Translations under genes and position numbers: made by a program
The notes under the pieces: model-generated
What the model was told of the DNA's origin: nothing
Databases searched by the model: none
What the model saw: only the letters and a program-made list of their open reading frames with translations
NCBI RefSeq assembly: GCF_001953865.1
Contig: NZ_MQUQ01000011.1
Coordinates: 114,314 to 178,313, forward strand
DNA from: Amycolatopsis coloradensis
GTDB taxonomy: Bacteria > Actinomycetota > Actinomycetes > Mycobacteriales > Pseudonocardiaceae
Length of the DNA stretch: 64,000 nt
Reading direction: 5' to 3'
Shown here: positions 43,590-52,222 of the stretch, one piece after another
Position numbering within the stretch: the first letter of the stretch is position 1
Layout: the number at the start of each line of letters is the position of its first letter

Positions 43590-44714
43590 GTGACCGAACA
43601 ACAGGTGCATGCCCCGCCGACGGCCATCCGGTGGGACGAGATTGTCGCCGCCGTGCCCTCCGAGGCGCTGGACTGCCTGCAAACCGGGGTCGCGGTCCTC
43701 GCCGACGTGATCGGCGGACCGGGCGCCCACCGCGGTCTCGGTGCCCGGCCGTGGTTCCCCGCCCCGGGCGGGACCGGGTACGCCGAGGCCGCGGACCTGA
43801 CCGCCCGCCTGGCGCAGGCCCGCGACGAACTCGGCCTCCTCTCGGCACCACCGGAGAAGGTCACCGACCTGGCAGACCTCGACGGCCGCGACGGGCCGCT
43901 GTACGTGGTCGCCGACGCCTTCGACCTCCCGTGGGTGCCATACGCCCGCCACGAGCACATGTCGCACAGCTTCGTGCTCGCCCGCGCGAAGGAGGGATGG
44001 GACGTCGTGGACGCCTATCACAACGACACCCAATGGGGTCCCGCGCGCCCGGGCGTCTGGTCTCGTACCGACGAGCAGATCGCGGAACTGCTGGCGTGCG
44101 GACCGGTCCTGGTCACCATGCTGCGGTCCGGCGCCGTTCCCGTCCGCCCGCCGGTACCGTCCGCCGCCGGGATCGACGCCTACGCCCTGGCCGAACGGAC
44201 TTCGGAGGCCGCGGTCGAACAGCTGGTCCTCGACGTGTGGCTCATCGAACGCGACCGGCGGCTGCACCTGCGCTGGCTCGATGACCACTCGCCGGAGGAA
44301 GCCGAGGTGTGGCGATCGGCGGGCCGGGTCGAGACGTGGCAGCGGCTGGCCGCGCGCACCTATCTGGCGTTGCGCAGGCTCCGCCGCGGCCACCCGGTCG
44401 GCCGTGAGGTGGTCGACGAGGTGTGCCGCCAGCTGCGGGTCGACGCCGAACTCACCGGCACCGCCGAGTTCCCCGCGATCCGCGAGGTGGTGCTGACCGC
44501 GGTCGGCGAGACCCTCGCGATCGACCCGGCCGCCGTCGCGGGCGCGCCGACCCTGCGGGAGCTGCCGGGATTCGACTCGTTCCGGCTCGTCGACGTGCTC
44601 GAACGGGTCGAACGGGAGCTGCGTGCCGACCTGCCCGAAGATCTCGGCGCGGACGACCTCGGCGACGTCGACGGGCTCGTCCGGTTGTTCACCCGTGCGA
44701 CGGTCCGGAGGTAG
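43590..44714 (+). CDS. BtrH-like acyltransferase domain fused to a carrier protein
   Basis: The N-terminal about 280 residues resemble BtrH, a cysteine-protease-like enzyme that moves an acyl group from a carrier protein to an amine in butirosin biosynthesis. Visible residues: Cys29 in SEALDCLQTG, His126 in HMSHSFVLAR and Asp141 in VVDAYHND, in the expected order. The last about 80 residues are a carrier domain, with Ser330 in ELPGFDSFRLVDVLERVE as the phosphopantetheine site. This fusion is unusual, since BtrH works with a separate BtrI. GTG 43590 has AGGAG upstream. First gene of the central operon; the next gene, an AMP-ligase, starts four bases after the stop and may load its carrier domain. 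Confidence 0.7.
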   Translation: MTEQQVHAPPTAIRWDEIVAAVPSEALDCLQTGVAVLADVIGGPGAHRGLGARPWFPAPGGTGYAEAADLTARLAQARDELGLLSAPPEKVTDLADLDGRDGPLYVVADAFDLPWVPYARHEHMSHSFVLARAKEGWDVVDAYHNDTQWGPARPGVWSRTDEQIAELLACGPVLVTMLRSGAVPVRPPVPSAAGIDAYALAERTSEAAVEQLVLDVWLIERDRRLHLRWLDDHSPEEAEVWRSAGRVETWQRLAARTYLALRRLRRGHPVGREVVDEVCRQLRVDAELTGTAEFPAIREVVLTAVGETLAIDPAAVAGAPTLRELPGFDSFRLVDVLERVERELRADLPEDLGADDLGDVDGLVRLFTRATVRR

Positions 44715-44718
44715 GCCG

Positions 44719-46176
44719 GTGTCCGCCGAGGTGCTTCACGACCTGCTCGACTCCGCCGTCGCGCGGTTCCCGGACGCCTCCGCCGTCGCGTCGCCCAGGG
44801 GCGGGTGGACCTACCGCGAGCTCGCGGACGACAGCCTGCGGCTGGCCGCCGGGATCTCCGGCGCCGGTGTCCGCCGAGGTGACCGGGTGCTGCTCTGCCT
44901 CAGCCGTCCCGAGGACGTCCCGGCGCTGGTCTGGGCATGCTCACGGGTCGGCGCGGTCTTCGTCGTGATCCGTCCGGAACTGCCGGAACCCGTGTTGCGG
45001 CACATGATCGCCGACGCCGGGCCCGTACTCGTGGTCACCGACGACCCCGGTGTGTCGACGGTCGCCGGTGCCGACGGCGTGCCGGTGCGCGTCCCGGGTG
45101 AGCTTCCCGGCCGTCCGGTGCCGATGGCCCGGCCGCTCCCGGTCGACGCTGCCTGCTTCATCTACACCTCGGGCAGCACCGCGCTGCCGAAGGCCGTCGT
45201 CTCGACGCACCAGCAGATGTGCTTCGCGGCCAGGGCTGTCCAAAATGTACTGTCCTATCGCGACAGTGACACGGTTTACTGTGCGTTGCCGCTGTCCTTC
45301 GACTACGGCCTTTACCAGCTGTTCCTGTGCGCGCTCGCCGGTGCGCGGCTGTGGCTCACCGATGGCGCCGGTCCGGCGCTGGTGAACGATTTGGCCACCG
45401 CCGGTGCCACCGTGCTGCCCGGCGTTCCCTCACTTACCGCCACCCTCGCCCGGCTGGTCGCCCGCCGTCCGGCGCCCCCGTCGTTGCGGTTGCTCACCAA
45501 TACCGGTGCGGCCATGCCGCCGGCGCTCCTCGCCCGGCTTCGGGCGGCATCGCCCGGGCTGCGCGTGCAGCTGATGTACGGGCTCACCGAATGCAAGCGC
45601 GCCACGATCCTGGCCCCGGACGAAGACCTCGAACGCCCGGGTTCCTGCGGACGCGCGCTACCCGGCACCGAGGTGTTCGCCATCGGGGTGGACGGCACCC
45701 GTGTGCCGCCGGGGGAGGTGGGGGAGCTGGTGGTCCGGGGACCGAACGTCATGACCGGGTATTGGCGCCGTCCCGAACTCACCGCGCGGGTGTTCGCCCG
45801 CGCCGAGGGCCTGTTCCCCGAACTGCGCACCGGTGACCAGGGCCGGGTCGACGACGAGGGATACGTCTACTTCGCGGGACGCCGCGACGACCTTTACAAG
45901 GAACGCGGTACGCGGGTGAGCGCGATCGAGGTCGAGGCCGCGGCCTGCCGAGTCGCCGGGGTGCGCGCCGCCGCCGTGCGCCTGCCGGGGGACGACGAGT
46001 TCGGTGCGACGCTGTTCGTGGAGTCGGAGCTCGCCGACCATGCCGTCCTGGCCGCACTCGTCGAACAGCTGGAACCGGCCAAAGTGCCTGCCCGGTGTGT
46101 GGTGGTCGACCGGCTTCCGCTGACCCCCAACGGGAAGATCGACCGGCGCGCGCTCGACACGGTGGCGGCCCGATGA
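44719..46176 (+). CDS. Stand-alone AMP-ligase (adenylation enzyme) 1
   Basis: The 485-aa ANL enzyme has FIYTSGSTALPKAVVSTH (A3; the usual TGxPKG is here ALPKAV), LPLSFDYGLYQLF (A4), LMYGLTECKRATI (A5), LRTGDQGRVDDEGYVYFAGR (A7), GRRDDLYKERGTRVSAIEVE (A8) and the C-terminal Lys in LTPNGKIDRRAL (A10). It lacks the NRPS-type Asp that anchors an alpha-amino group at the A4 position as far as I can judge. Its start overlaps nothing, but GGAGG lies in the preceding stop region; its stop overlaps the decarboxylase ATG (ATGA). It probably activates an acid or amino acid for one of the cluster's carrier proteins. Confidence 0.85.
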   Translation: MSAEVLHDLLDSAVARFPDASAVASPRGGWTYRELADDSLRLAAGISGAGVRRGDRVLLCLSRPEDVPALVWACSRVGAVFVVIRPELPEPVLRHMIADAGPVLVVTDDPGVSTVAGADGVPVRVPGELPGRPVPMARPLPVDAACFIYTSGSTALPKAVVSTHQQMCFAARAVQNVLSYRDSDTVYCALPLSFDYGLYQLFLCALAGARLWLTDGAGPALVNDLATAGATVLPGVPSLTATLARLVARRPAPPSLRLLTNTGAAMPPALLARLRAASPGLRVQLMYGLTECKRATILAPDEDLERPGSCGRALPGTEVFAIGVDGTRVPPGEVGELVVRGPNVMTGYWRRPELTARVFARAEGLFPELRTGDQGRVDDEGYVYFAGRRDDLYKERGTRVSAIEVEAAACRVAGVRAAAVRLPGDDEFGATLFVESELADHAVLAALVEQLEPAKVPARCVVVDRLPLTPNGKIDRRALDTVAAR

Positions 46177-47390
46177 GCGTCACCTACACCCAGGCCCCGG
46201 CCTACGTCTACGACCTGGACGAGGTCCGCCGCGCGCACGGCCTGCTCAAGGCCGCGTTGCCCGAGCCGAGCACCCTGTTCTATTCGGTCAAGGCGAATCC
46301 GCATCCCGCCGTCATCGCCGCATTGGCCGCGTTCGGCTGCCGCGCGGAGGTGTCTTCGTCGGGGGAACTCGCGGCAGCGCTGGCCGCCGGGGTGTCCGCC
46401 TCCGATGTGCTCTACACCGGCCCAGGCAAACGTGACGCCGAGGTGCTCGAAGCCACCCGGCTCGGCGTGCGCTGGTTCTCCGTCGACTCGCCCGCCGGCC
46501 TCGGCCAAGTCACCCGTGCGGCCGACGAGTCCGATGTGGACGCTCGATGCCTCGTACGGGTCAACGCCGAGACCGCCCCCGGCGGCGGACAGGGGTTGGC
46601 GATGACCGGGGTGACTTCCGCTTTCGGCGCGGACGCGGCCTGGGTCACCGCCGACCCCGACACCTTCCGCGACCGCTTCGCCGGCTTCCACCTGTACGCG
46701 GGCAGCAATTTGACCGACGCTGACGCTCTCGTCGCCCAGTTCGGGCATGCGATCGCCACCGCGCGCACCCTCGCCGACGTCCTCGGCGCCGAGCCCGAGG
46801 TGCTCGACCTGGGTGGCGGTTTCCCGGCACCGTTCGCCAAGGCCGGTGCTCTGGCGCCGTTCCCGGACCTGGGCGAGCGCGTCGCGGATCTGCTCGACGC
46901 GACCTTCCCCGGCTGGCGTACGGGCAGCCCCGAGGTCGCGTTCGAATCGGGCCGCTACCTCACCGCCACCTGCGGGTCGCTGCTGGTACGGGTCGCCGAC
47001 GTCAAGCTTTCGCACGGGCAGCGGGTCGTGGTACTGGAGAGCGGGATCAACCACCTCGGCGGGATGTCCGGACTGCGACGGCTGCCGCCGCTGGTGCCGG
47101 AGATCCTGACCGGCGACGCCCAGAGCACCACCGAGCCCGCCGACCCCGTGCTGCTGGTCGGCCCGCTGTGCACGCCGCTGGACACCTGGGCGCGCAGCGC
47201 GCGGCTGCCCGAGGTGACCCGCGGACAGGTGCTGCGGGTCCCCAATGTCGGCGCCTACGGCCTGACGGCCAGCGTGGTCGCCTTCCTGAGCCACCCGCTG
47301 CCCAGCGAGGTCATCGTCGAGGACGGGCGGGTCGTCGACGTCTCCCGCCTCGAGCTCGTCCGCACCCACCCCACCCGTACCGCCACCTGA
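46173..47390 (+). CDS. PLP-dependent decarboxylase, ornithine/DAP type, BtrK-like
   Basis: A 405-aa fold-type III decarboxylase: Lys40 in LFYSVKANPHPAVIAAL forms the Schiff base, FHLYAGSN and LDLGGGFPAPF bind the cofactor, EPEVAFESGRYLTATCG supplies the ExGR loop and LLVGPLCTPLDTWA carries the active-site Cys-Asp. Homologues include BtrK, which decarboxylates glutamyl bound to a carrier protein. The gene is coupled to the AMP-ligase (ATGA overlap) and followed by a carrier protein gene, so decarboxylation of a carrier-bound amino acid is a good hypothesis. Free ornithine, arginine or diaminopimelate are alternatives. Confidence 0.85.
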   Translation: MSVTYTQAPAYVYDLDEVRRAHGLLKAALPEPSTLFYSVKANPHPAVIAALAAFGCRAEVSSSGELAAALAAGVSASDVLYTGPGKRDAEVLEATRLGVRWFSVDSPAGLGQVTRAADESDVDARCLVRVNAETAPGGGQGLAMTGVTSAFGADAAWVTADPDTFRDRFAGFHLYAGSNLTDADALVAQFGHAIATARTLADVLGAEPEVLDLGGGFPAPFAKAGALAPFPDLGERVADLLDATFPGWRTGSPEVAFESGRYLTATCGSLLVRVADVKLSHGQRVVVLESGINHLGGMSGLRRLPPLVPEILTGDAQSTTEPADPVLLVGPLCTPLDTWARSARLPEVTRGQVLRVPNVGAYGLTASVVAFLSHPLPSEVIVEDGRVVDVSRLELVRTHPTRTAT

Positions 47391-47403
47391 AGGAGTGCCG
47401 CCG

Positions 47404-47670
47404 ATGGAGACCGTGGACCAGGACTTCGCCGCGATGTTGTTGCCCTACCTGAAATACGCGGGCGACGGCGCGGAACTCACCCCCGACGCCGAACTGCGTG
47501 CGCTCGGACTGGACTCGATGCGTGCCGTGGAACTGCTGTTCGCGGTGGAGGACACCTACGCCGTCGTCATTCCCGACGAGCGGCTCACCGACGCGACGTT
47601 CGCCACCGTCGGCAGCCTGTGGACCGTGATCGAGGCGGAGCTGGGCACGGAGACGAGGCGGTCGGCATGA
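47404..47670 (+). CDS. Discrete acyl/peptidyl carrier protein
   Basis: An 88-aa carrier protein with ELRALGLDSMRAVELLFAVE; Ser38 is the 4'-phosphopantetheine site. GAAGGAG lies seven bases before the ATG, and its stop overlaps the next ATG. In the operon it stands between the decarboxylase and two acyl-CoA-dehydrogenase-like genes, so it is the likely carrier of their substrate. Confidence 0.9.
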   Translation: METVDQDFAAMLLPYLKYAGDGAELTPDAELRALGLDSMRAVELLFAVEDTYAVVIPDERLTDATFATVGSLWTVIEAELGTETRRSA

Positions 47671-48812
47671 CCGCCGCGGACGCGGTCGAGCAGGTCCGGA
47701 TCGCCGCCGAGCGCGAAGCCGACGCCGCCGACCGGGAGGCGCGTTTCCCGGTCGCCGCGCTCGAAGCCATGCGGGCCACCGGACTGCTCGGGATGATGGT
47801 GCCCAAGGAGCACGGCGGCCTCGGCGGTTCGATCGGGGATCTGGTCGAGGCCACCGTCGCGCTGGGCAGGACCGACATGTCCGTGGCGATGATCTTCGCC
47901 ATGCACGGCCAGCAGGTCGCCGCGCTGGCGGGCTACGCCGAGGGCGACCTGCGCGAGCGGGCCCTCACCGAAATCGCCGAAGGCCGGTGCTACGTCGCCT
48001 CTGTCACGACCGAGATCAAGGGCGGCGGCTTGCTCGACTCGGACGCCCGGACCCGGCTGGACGACGGGCTGCTGCGGCTGGACCGCTCCGCGCCGATCGT
48101 CACCGGCGGCCTGCACGCGGATGCCTTTCTGGTCACCATGCGCTCGCCAGGGGCGGCCTCGCCCAACGAGGTTGACCTGGTCTGGGTCGAGCGTGACCAG
48201 GTGAGCGTCGCCCCACTCGGCGGCTGGCAGCCGTTGGGCATGCGCGCCACCGAGAGCGGCCCGATGCGGTTGACCGGCGACGTGCCCGCGAGCCAGGTGG
48301 TCGGCGGGCACGGCGCCTTCCCCGGTATCGCCGCCGCCCTGTTCGCCCCGCTGGCCCACCTCGGCTGGGCCGCGGCCTGGCTGGGCACCGCCGTGGGTGC
48401 CTACAGCAGGTTGCTGCGTCACCTGCGCTCGGCCGCCGGGCGCAAGCGCTTCGATCCCGGATCGGACCTGGCGCTGGTACGCCTGGCGTCGGTGCGTTCA
48501 CGGCTCGACGTCACCAACGCCGTCCTGCGGCACACCGCGCGGGCGGTCGAGTCCACAGAGGACCCGACCGAGCTTTCGACGCAGCTGCTGGTGAACACCC
48601 TCAAGACGCACGCCGCGCGGGAGTGCTTCGCGGCGGTGGACGAGATGATCGAGATCGTCGGGCTGAAGCACGGTTACTTCGCCGATTCCGAGCTGCGCCT
48701 CGAACGCTCGTTCCGGGACCTGCGCTCCGCCTCGCTCAACTACTCCGACGACCGGCTGCGCAAGACCAACGGCGCGCTCGCGCTCCGCGATCCGGCGGTG
48801 CGTCTTGCCTGA
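47667..48812 (+). CDS. Acyl-CoA dehydrogenase-family flavoprotein 1
   Basis: The 381-aa protein has the ACAD helical N-domain (FPVAALEAMRATGLLGMMVP, EHGGLGGS), a diverged middle beta domain (VASVTTEIKGGGLLDSD, FLVTMRSPGA) and the C-terminal helical domain (ALVRLASVRSRLDVTNAVLR, then SFRDLRSASLNYSDDRLRKT). ACADs in natural-product loci desaturate or oxygenate carrier-bound acyl groups, as prolyl-carrier oxidases do. The overlapping carrier gene upstream suggests such a substrate. I cannot pick the catalytic base with confidence. Confidence 0.85.
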   Translation: MTAADAVEQVRIAAEREADAADREARFPVAALEAMRATGLLGMMVPKEHGGLGGSIGDLVEATVALGRTDMSVAMIFAMHGQQVAALAGYAEGDLRERALTEIAEGRCYVASVTTEIKGGGLLDSDARTRLDDGLLRLDRSAPIVTGGLHADAFLVTMRSPGAASPNEVDLVWVERDQVSVAPLGGWQPLGMRATESGPMRLTGDVPASQVVGGHGAFPGIAAALFAPLAHLGWAAAWLGTAVGAYSRLLRHLRSAAGRKRFDPGSDLALVRLASVRSRLDVTNAVLRHTARAVESTEDPTELSTQLLVNTLKTHAARECFAAVDEMIEIVGLKHGYFADSELRLERSFRDLRSASLNYSDDRLRKTNGALALRDPAVRLA

Positions 48813-49848
48813 TCTGCTCGTGGCGGCCGAGGCGACCGCCGTATGGCGCGAACTGGGCCGGTCCGGGGCGATCGAGCGCTGTTCCGGTCCGGAATCCTCG
48901 CGAGCGCTGGGCGAACTGCTGGCCGATCTCGATTCCCGCCATCCGGTGGGCGTGGTGCTTTCCGTCTGTGTGCAGCTCGCCTCGGTCATCCCGTTGCTGC
49001 GCACCCTCGCTCCCGGCGGCGGCCGTGCCGCCGAGGTGTTCGAGGCGGCATTGTCGGGCGAGGCCGTGGTGGCGCTGGCCGCGACCGACGAGGCGGCGGC
49101 GGGCTCGGACCTGATGGACCTGGGAACGCGGCTCGGTCAGGAGGCGGGTGGGCCACGTCTGGACGGCGGAAAGCGGTGGATCACCAACGCGATGTGGGCG
49201 GACCACCTGCTCGTGCTGGCGCGATCACGCGAAACGCGGCACTTCACCAGTTTCGCCTGGGTATTGCTGCCTGCCGGGCGGGCGACGGTGCGGCCCAGCG
49301 CCGAGGCGTTGTTCACCGGGGCGGGGATCGGCGACGTCGACCTCGGCGATGTCGGGCTCGACGCGGACCATCTCGTCGGCAGGCCTGGCCGGGCCATGGC
49401 GGAGTTCGTCCGGGCCATGGCGGGGGAGCGGCTGGCCGGCGGCCTGTGGGCTCGCGCCCTCTGCCGCCGCGTACTGCGCCATACCTGTCGGCGTCTCCGG
49501 GAACGCCCCGGTGGGGACGGTGTGCTGTGGGACAACGCGGCCGTGCGCGACCGGTTCGCCCGCTGCCTGGTCGCACTGAGCGCACTGGACGCCGAGGTCG
49601 CGGCCGCGGCGGCAGGCCCGTTGCGGCCCACGGCGGCGATGCTGCTGAAGGTGCGTTGCGCCGACACCGTCGACCTGGTGCTCTCCGGATGTGTGGACCT
49701 GCTCGGCGCCGAGTCGTTCCGAGACGGTGGCCTGGCCTCGTTGCGCGCCGAGACCGCCATGTTCGGCATCGCGGGCGGGGCGAGCGGGGCCTTGCTGCAG
49801 GGCATCGCCCAGCACGCCGACGATCTGCTGACGGAGGTCGTGTCGTGA
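48805..49848 (+). CDS. Acyl-CoA dehydrogenase-like protein 2 (divergent)
   Basis: The 347-aa protein is a shorter ACAD relative: VVALAATDEAAAGSDLMDLG (like the ALTEPxAGSD flavin segment), KRWITNAMWADHLLVLARS, then a helical C-domain with GVDLLGAESFRDGGLASLRA-like CVDLLGAESFRD. It begins at TTG 48805, overlapping the preceding gene by eight bases. The N-terminal domain is short. It may form a heteromeric oxidase with the first ACAD, as paired ACADs sometimes do. Confidence 0.75.
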   Translation: MPDLLVAAEATAVWRELGRSGAIERCSGPESSRALGELLADLDSRHPVGVVLSVCVQLASVIPLLRTLAPGGGRAAEVFEAALSGEAVVALAATDEAAAGSDLMDLGTRLGQEAGGPRLDGGKRWITNAMWADHLLVLARSRETRHFTSFAWVLLPAGRATVRPSAEALFTGAGIGDVDLGDVGLDADHLVGRPGRAMAEFVRAMAGERLAGGLWARALCRRVLRHTCRRLRERPGGDGVLWDNAAVRDRFARCLVALSALDAEVAAAAAGPLRPTAAMLLKVRCADTVDLVLSGCVDLLGAESFRDGGLASLRAETAMFGIAGGASGALLQGIAQHADDLLTEVVS

Positions 49849-50747
49849 CAGCCGGACTGAGTTGCTACACCGCGAATCTAGAGCGCTACCTCGCGGGCGA
49901 GTTCGACTCGGCCGCCGTGCTGGCCCGGTCGGTACGGCTCGCGGTGCGCACCACCGAAGACGGACTGGTGTTCTCCCACCACGCTCCCGCACTGGATCGC
50001 CTGCCCGACGGCACCCGGTTCGAATACGCCGCGATCGCCACCGCGGACACCGAAGACGTGCTGCGTCAAGAGATCCGGCGGCACGGCCGGGCACTGGTCG
50101 TCGCCGATACCGCCCGGTTGCCCTGGTCGGTGGCCTTCGGTTCGGCTCCCGCCCCACATTGGCTGCTCGTCACCGGTGCCGAGGCGGACCGGTATCCGGT
50201 CGAGGACGCGTTCGAAGCCCTGTTGCCGCAGGGAACCCAGCGGCCATATCTGGGCACCGTCACCCGGTCCGTCCTGATGACCGCGATCACCGGACTTCCC
50301 GAGTGGGACGCGCACCAGCGCGTGCGCAACGAGATGGCTTTCGGCGCCAGGATTTCCCTGCCCGGCACCACGACCGGTGCGACTTTGCTCCGGAGAGTCC
50401 CGGGATCCGGCGGGGAGCGTGCGCCGGAGAGCGGTCTCGTCGACGAAGACACGCTTGTCCTGCCACTGCTGATGAGCCGGCTCGCCGACGCGGGTCCGGA
50501 CGCGGTCCGGCAGCTCCCGGACATCTGGGCCGCCGCCGGCCATCGCGCGTTCGCACACCGGTGGCGGGCGCTCTCCGGGGACACCGAGACCGAACTCGCC
50601 ACCGCCGAACTGTGGGCGGCGCTGCCACGCTGGGTGCAGATGGCGGTGGAGAGCGCTGTCCGCGGGCGTCCCCGCTGGGGCGTCGCCCGCGCCGCGGTCG
50701 ACGCCATCCTGCGTGCGGACGCCCCGAAGACAGGACGGACGGCATGA
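49845..50747 (+). CDS. Second BtrH-like acyltransferase/condensing candidate
   Basis: The 300-aa protein has the order Cys-His-Asp of BtrH-like cysteine-protease folds: Cys7 in GLSCYTANLERYL, His105 in APAPHWLLVTGAE and Asp121 in YPVEDAFEALLPQGTQ, with VVADTARLPW as the strand before the His. The C-terminal half is helical. It starts GTG with a GTGA overlap and ends with an ATGA overlap, so it is tightly coupled to its neighbours. The lincosamide condensing enzymes are also reported to have a cysteine-protease-like fold, so amide bond formation from a carrier-bound acid is a reasonable role. The similarity is weak and inferred. Confidence 0.55.
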   Translation: MTAGLSCYTANLERYLAGEFDSAAVLARSVRLAVRTTEDGLVFSHHAPALDRLPDGTRFEYAAIATADTEDVLRQEIRRHGRALVVADTARLPWSVAFGSAPAPHWLLVTGAEADRYPVEDAFEALLPQGTQRPYLGTVTRSVLMTAITGLPEWDAHQRVRNEMAFGARISLPGTTTGATLLRRVPGSGGERAPESGLVDEDTLVLPLLMSRLADAGPDAVRQLPDIWAAAGHRAFAHRWRALSGDTETELATAELWAALPRWVQMAVESAVRGRPRWGVARAAVDAILRADAPKTGRTA

Positions 50748-52216
50748 CCGGAATCCTCGACGGTGTCACCGAAGCCGCGCGGCGCGATCCCGGCGCCATC
50801 GCGCTCCAAGTCGGCGTCCGGGCCCTTCGGTACGACGAACTGCTGGACCGGGCGGCCCGGATCGCGGCGGCCGTACGCGCCCGCGTGGACGGACCGGTCC
50901 GCACCGTCGGACTCCTTTGTGGACGGACGCCCGCCGCCTACGCGGGATACCTGGCGGTGCTGGCACTCGGGGCGACCGTCGTGCCGATGAGCGCACGCTG
51001 GCCCGCGGCTCGGGTACGGGCTGTCAGCAGTGCCGCGGGTGTCCAACTCGTCCTCACCGACGCCGAGACCGACGCCGGCGGACTCGCCGTGCCCGACGAC
51101 GCCGACGTCTCGACCGGCCCCATCGCGTGGCCCGATCAGGTGGGAGACCCGGACGACGTGGCCTACGTGCTGTTCACTTCGGGGTCCACCGGGCGGCCCA
51201 AAGGGGTGCCGATACGCCACCGCAACCTCATCGGCTACCTCGGCGACTGCATACGCCGTTACGACGTCGGCCCGGGGAGCAGGCTCTCGCAAACCTTCGC
51301 GCTGACCTTCGACCCGTCGGTGTTCGATCTGTTCGTCGCGTGGCGGGCAGGCGCGGCGCTCGTCGTCCCGGGCGAACAGGATCTGGTGACACCCACGGGT
51401 TTCGTGCGATCGCGGTCGATCACGCACTGGTTCTCGGTACCGTCGATCATCACCCTCGCCCGCAGGCTGCGCGCGCTGCGCCCCGGGAGCATGCCGGACC
51501 TGCGCTGGAGCCTGTTCGCGGGGGAGCGGCTCACCCTGGAGCAAGCGCGAGCCTGGTCGGCCGCCGCGCCGCGCAGCACCGTCGAAAACCTCTACGGACC
51601 GACGGAACTGACGATCACGTGCACGCGCTACCGCCTGCCGGCGGGCGCATGGCCGTCGACCGCCAACGGGTCCGTGCCGATCGGCCTGCCCAACGAAGGC
51701 CTCGACGCCGTGGTCCTCGATGAGCGCGGGCATCCCGCGGACGAAGGCCAGCTGGCCGTGCGGGGCCTCCAGCGCTTCGACGGCTACCTAGACGCGAGCG
51801 ACAACACCGGCCGGTTCACCCACGCGGAGGACGGTGTGACCGCCGAGAGCTACTACCTCACCGGCGACCGGGTCGCCTGGACGGACGGGAACCTTCTCCA
51901 TCTGGGCCGGATCGACGACCAGGTCAAGGTGAACGGTCAGCGTGTCGAACCGGGTGAGATCGAGGCCGTGCTCCGGGCCCTCCCCGGCGTCGACGACGTC
52001 GCCGTGGTCGCCGGAGAGCCCGAACCCGGCCGCGTCGACCTGCGGGCGTTCTACACCGGCGCTGCCGAGACCTGCGAGCTCTCCGAGCAGGCTCGCGCGC
52101 AGTTGCCGCCCTACATGGTGCCCTCGCGGTTCGACCGGCTGGAGGCCCTCCCTGTCACCGACAACGGCAAAACCGACCGGCGGAGGCTGACCGTCCTCAC
52201 CCGCGCCGGCCGGTGA
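50744..52216 (+). CDS. Stand-alone amino-acid adenylation enzyme 2
   Basis: A 490-aa NRPS-type A domain without carrier or condensation domain: YVLFTSGSTGRPKGVPIRH (A3), FALTFDPSVFDLFVAW (A4, with the Asp that binds an alpha-amino group), VENLYGPTELTI (A5), YYLTGDRVAW (A7), GRIDDQVKVNGQRVEPGEIE (A8) and TDNGKTDRRRL (A10). The Asp in A4 supports an alpha-amino acid substrate. By analogy with LmbC it could activate the substituted proline. Last gene of the central operon; it converges with the PhyH-like gene seven bases away. Confidence 0.88.
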   Translation: MTGILDGVTEAARRDPGAIALQVGVRALRYDELLDRAARIAAAVRARVDGPVRTVGLLCGRTPAAYAGYLAVLALGATVVPMSARWPAARVRAVSSAAGVQLVLTDAETDAGGLAVPDDADVSTGPIAWPDQVGDPDDVAYVLFTSGSTGRPKGVPIRHRNLIGYLGDCIRRYDVGPGSRLSQTFALTFDPSVFDLFVAWRAGAALVVPGEQDLVTPTGFVRSRSITHWFSVPSIITLARRLRALRPGSMPDLRWSLFAGERLTLEQARAWSAAAPRSTVENLYGPTELTITCTRYRLPAGAWPSTANGSVPIGLPNEGLDAVVLDERGHPADEGQLAVRGLQRFDGYLDASDNTGRFTHAEDGVTAESYYLTGDRVAWTDGNLLHLGRIDDQVKVNGQRVEPGEIEAVLRALPGVDDVAVVAGEPEPGRVDLRAFYTGAAETCELSEQARAQLPPYMVPSRFDRLEALPVTDNGKTDRRRLTVLTRAGR

Positions 52217-52222
52217 CCCGGT

